Both the position numbers and the translations under genes were made by a program. From Ruminococcaceae bacterium UBA5397 (GTDB taxonomy: Bacteria > Bacillota > Clostridia > Oscillospirales > Acutalibacteraceae), in the NCBI GenBank assembly GCA_002411615.1, contig DHOF01000152.1, positions 8,839 to 26,108 of the forward strand: a stretch of DNA of 17,270 nucleotides, in the 5' to 3' direction. This document shows positions 15,290 through 17,270 of this stretch, piece after piece. The notes under the pieces are model-generated. The model worked only from the letters and a program-made list of their open reading frames with translations, was not told the DNA's origin and made no database searches. The number at the start of each line of letters is the position of its first letter. Position 1 is the stretch's first letter.

Positions 15290-16033
15290 CTAAAAATTGA
15301 TGGATATATTGAATGCATATAGGTTTCCAGAGATCGTCAATGGGAATTCCACCACCTCCCCTCCATCATCACGCATTCGAATGGAGCCCTTGATGGAATA
15401 GCCATGTAAATTGTCAATTTGCAAAGTATCGTCAACTTGAACACTCTCGGTTTTCCATCCGTAATAATCAGAACAGATATCCGCCAGCTTACTAGAAAAC
15501 TTATAAGCTTGTCCTTTTATATCTTCTGTTGATTGTCCAGTAAGAATCTCTTGATCAGATATAATATTAAATGCCACCATTTTTCCGCTGCTGTCATCAA
15601 TTAAAATATCAATCCATTTGTTGATCTTTTGGCTGTAAAGGCCACATCTCCACATAGCCGCGCTCATGGTTTTATCTTCCGACACCATAAGAACCGGCGT
15701 TTCCGTATGTTTCGGATATCCATCTGGTAAAATTCCGACTGCACCCTGATCCATCAGGAACTGCATTGTAACTAGCGCTGCCTGATAAGCACCATCAGCA
15801 TCTAAGTTACTGCCATTTTCCAAATACTCTGTCGTGTATTTACCAGTCAACAGCCGAAGACTATCTTTCAACTGCGCAACAGGATGAAATTGAAGGCTGG
15901 AAGTTTCATAGGTATTCACCTTTGTCTTAAGTTTCTGATCCTGCATGGCAGAAACAAAACTGGGCAGAAAAAATCCCAACACAATTGCAAGGAGAGCACA
16001 AAAGATCAGCAGAATCGGAATCCGACGTTTCAT
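15290..16033 (-). CDS. Exported or membrane-anchored protein of unknown function
   Basis: 247 aa, function not recognised. Residues 1-29 (MKRR, then a hydrophobic stretch to FFLPSFVSA) look like a signal peptide or N-terminal anchor; there is no lipobox cysteine. The rest is predicted extracytoplasmic, with no repeats and no catalytic motif that I can name. The ATG overlaps the stop of the upstream sensor kinase (ATGA), and AAAGGAGG lies before it, so the two proteins are made together. Small exported proteins encoded directly after sensor kinases sometimes act as accessory sensors or anti-activators. The L,D-transpeptidase downstream suggests a cell-envelope stress role, which is inference. 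Confidence 0.8.
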   Translation of the reverse strand: MKRRIPILLIFCALLAIVLGFFLPSFVSAMQDQKLKTKVNTYETSSLQFHPVAQLKDSLRLLTGKYTTEYLENGSNLDADGAYQAALVTMQFLMDQGAVGILPDGYPKHTETPVLMVSEDKTMSAAMWRCGLYSQKINKWIDILIDDSSGKMVAFNIISDQEILTGQSTEDIKGQAYKFSSKLADICSDYYGWKTESVQVDDTLQIDNLHGYSIKGSIRMRDDGGEVVEFPLTISGNLYAFNISINF

Positions 16034-17270
16034 ATTCTGCCTCCTTTTAATTCTACGGTAATGGTTGTTCCAGTCCCCAGCTTGCTGTCAAAATGAATCG
16101 TTCCATGATGCCGCTCTACAATCTTGGCGCAAAGTGACAAGCCAAGTCCGGCACTGCCCTGAGCACGAGACCTGGACTTATCAACGCGGTAAAACACCTC
16201 GGTCAGATGCTGTAAAGCCTCCCGAGGGATTCCTTTTCCATTATCCGCGATTATCAATCGGCATCCATCCTCAAGCATGGAACTAGTAATCCCAATATGG
16301 CCGCCGTGATCCAGTGCTTTACGAGCATTATCCAGCAGGTTCAGAAGCAGCATACGAATAAGATCCGAATCCAGCATACATGTTCCCTCTTCACATTCAC
16401 AAGAAAGTTCAATTCCTTTCTTTTCATAGATAGGACGCAAATGCTCCGTAAGATCCCTGATGAGCCCGGCCGGGGATACTTGTTTTAAGATAAGTTCGCG
16501 ATGGTCTGCAACGAAGATATCCAGCATTTTGAAGGACAAGTTTTCCAGACGTTTGCCCTCCGAAAAAATATAGTTGGCTGCATCAATTTGCTCTTCAGTA
16601 GTCAGGGACTGTCCCCGCAGTAAATCAGCATAACCAATAATGGAGGTCATCGGAGTCTTCATCTCATGGGCAAAGCTGCCCATAAACTGCTCCTGTCGTC
16701 TAGCGGCGTCCTCAAGATTTTGAACACTGTCTTCCACCTTCTGCGCCATAGCGTCAAAGTCTTTAGACAGCGCACCAATCTCATCGCCGGAGCGAATATT
16801 AGAGCGGTAGGAAAGATTTCCAGACGCAATCTCACGCGATGCTTTTGATAAGCTGGACATTGGCCTCGTTAGCAGCCATGAGACACCGTATGCCATTATC
16901 GCGCATAAGAGCAGCATTAAAGCAAAAATTTCGTAGTATACCCGCTGCTGCAAAGCACGAGTCGCATAAAGTTCAGACAAGTCATATCCCAAATTTAGGC
17001 ATAATGTTTTTCTGCCAATCTGAAATCTGCTGGATACCTGCAAAAAAGGCGTACCTTCTGTATCCTTTAGGTAGGCAACAGCTAAATGTCCGTTATCCAT
17101 CTTGTCAGATAAATCCATAAAATCCGCCGTGAAGTCGCCCTTTGTATAAAGAGTTCCATCGTCCGAAGATAATTCGATTGCTGAATACGTTTCTTGAGGA
17201 GTCAGTTGACTAATGGTATTGGCGGCACTTTTTTCATCTATCCATAAATTTAGTTTATCCGCCATTTGAA
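16030..17270 (-). CDS. Sensor histidine kinase with HAMP domain (5' end beyond window)
   Basis: At least 411 residues of an envelope sensor kinase. An apparent ATG at 17263-17265 is probably internal: the frame is open to the window edge and the first membrane segment expected for this architecture has not yet appeared. Numbering from that Met, residues 1-110 are an extracellular sensing region, about 111-132 a membrane segment, 133-185 a HAMP linker (PMSSLSKASREIASGNLSY), then HisKA with His200 in FAHEMKTPMTSIIGY. The ATPase domain has the N box NLLDNARKAL, DNGKGIPREAL, FYRVDKSRS and GSAGLGLSL. Its stop overlaps the next gene. A cognate response regulator is presumably just outside the window. 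Confidence 0.93.
   Translation of the reverse strand, partial: QMADKLNLWIDEKSAANTISQLTPQETYSAIELSSDDGTLYTKGDFTADFMDLSDKMDNGHLAVAYLKDTEGTPFLQVSSRFQIGRKTLCLNLGYDLSELYATRALQQRVYYEIFALMLLLCAIMAYGVSWLLTRPMSSLSKASREIASGNLSYRSNIRSGDEIGALSKDFDAMAQKVEDSVQNLEDAARRQEQFMGSFAHEMKTPMTSIIGYADLLRGQSLTTEEQIDAANYIFSEGKRLENLSFKMLDIFVADHRELILKQVSPAGLIRDLTEHLRPIYEKKGIELSCECEEGTCMLDSDLIRMLLLNLLDNARKALDHGGHIGITSSMLEDGCRLIIADNGKGIPREALQHLTEVFYRVDKSRSRAQGSAGLGLSLCAKIVERHHGTIHFDSKLGTGTTITVELKGGRI

Noticed and set aside
1..17270. CRISPR arrays, rRNA genes, prophage or insertion-sequence genes
   Set aside because: No regularly spaced direct repeats, rRNA segments, transposases, integrases or phage structural genes were recognised on either strand.

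Overview
The window looks like chromosomal DNA from a low-to-mid GC Gram-positive anaerobe, most likely class Clostridia (Ruminococcaceae/Oscillospiraceae-like). This rests on strong AGGAGG-type ribosome sites, TTGACA/TATAAT-like promoters with 17-bp spacers, Clostridia-like GlyA, RarA and Nth proteins, a flavin-reductase-domain redox protein and a VanG-type cluster. No phylogenetic search was run.

Layout. Positions 1-4360 are housekeeping: a flavin reductase-like gene cut by the left edge (-), rarA (-), glyA (-), then divergently nth and a nicotinamidase-like cysteine hydrolase (+, overlapping by ATGA). A tRNA-Ala(CGC) with its own promoter and terminator follows at 4414-4489. Positions 4658-11115 (+) hold a complete-looking D-Ala-D-Ser (VanG-type) glycopeptide resistance cluster: vanR, vanS, a hairpin-containing control region, vanW, vanG, vanXY, a hexapeptide-repeat serine-acetyltransferase-like gene, and a racemase matching only the cytosolic half of VanT. 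A convergent glycerate kinase gene (-) comes next at 11184-12326. Positions 12474-14045 are a decayed zone: a 20-bp perfect inverted repeat, an alpha/beta hydrolase without its 5' end, and wreckage of a LytTR/GHKL two-component system with two frameshifts and two deletion junctions. The right end (14345-17270, -) is an envelope operon: sensor kinase (N-terminus beyond the edge), an exported protein of unknown function, and an L,D-transpeptidase.

How the genes fit together (inference from known VanG biology). VanS senses glycopeptide or cell-wall stress and phosphorylates VanR. VanR would activate the region before vanW. The racemase makes D-Ser, VanG joins D-Ala to D-Ser, and VanXY removes D-Ala-D-Ala and terminal D-Ala from pentapeptide, so precursors end in D-Ala-D-Ser and bind vancomycin poorly. 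VanW has no settled role. The cluster has no vanU or vanY. Its racemase has no membrane acyltransferase-like domain; a separate soluble acetyltransferase gene overlaps the racemase gene in its place. This arrangement is the most interesting feature of the window.
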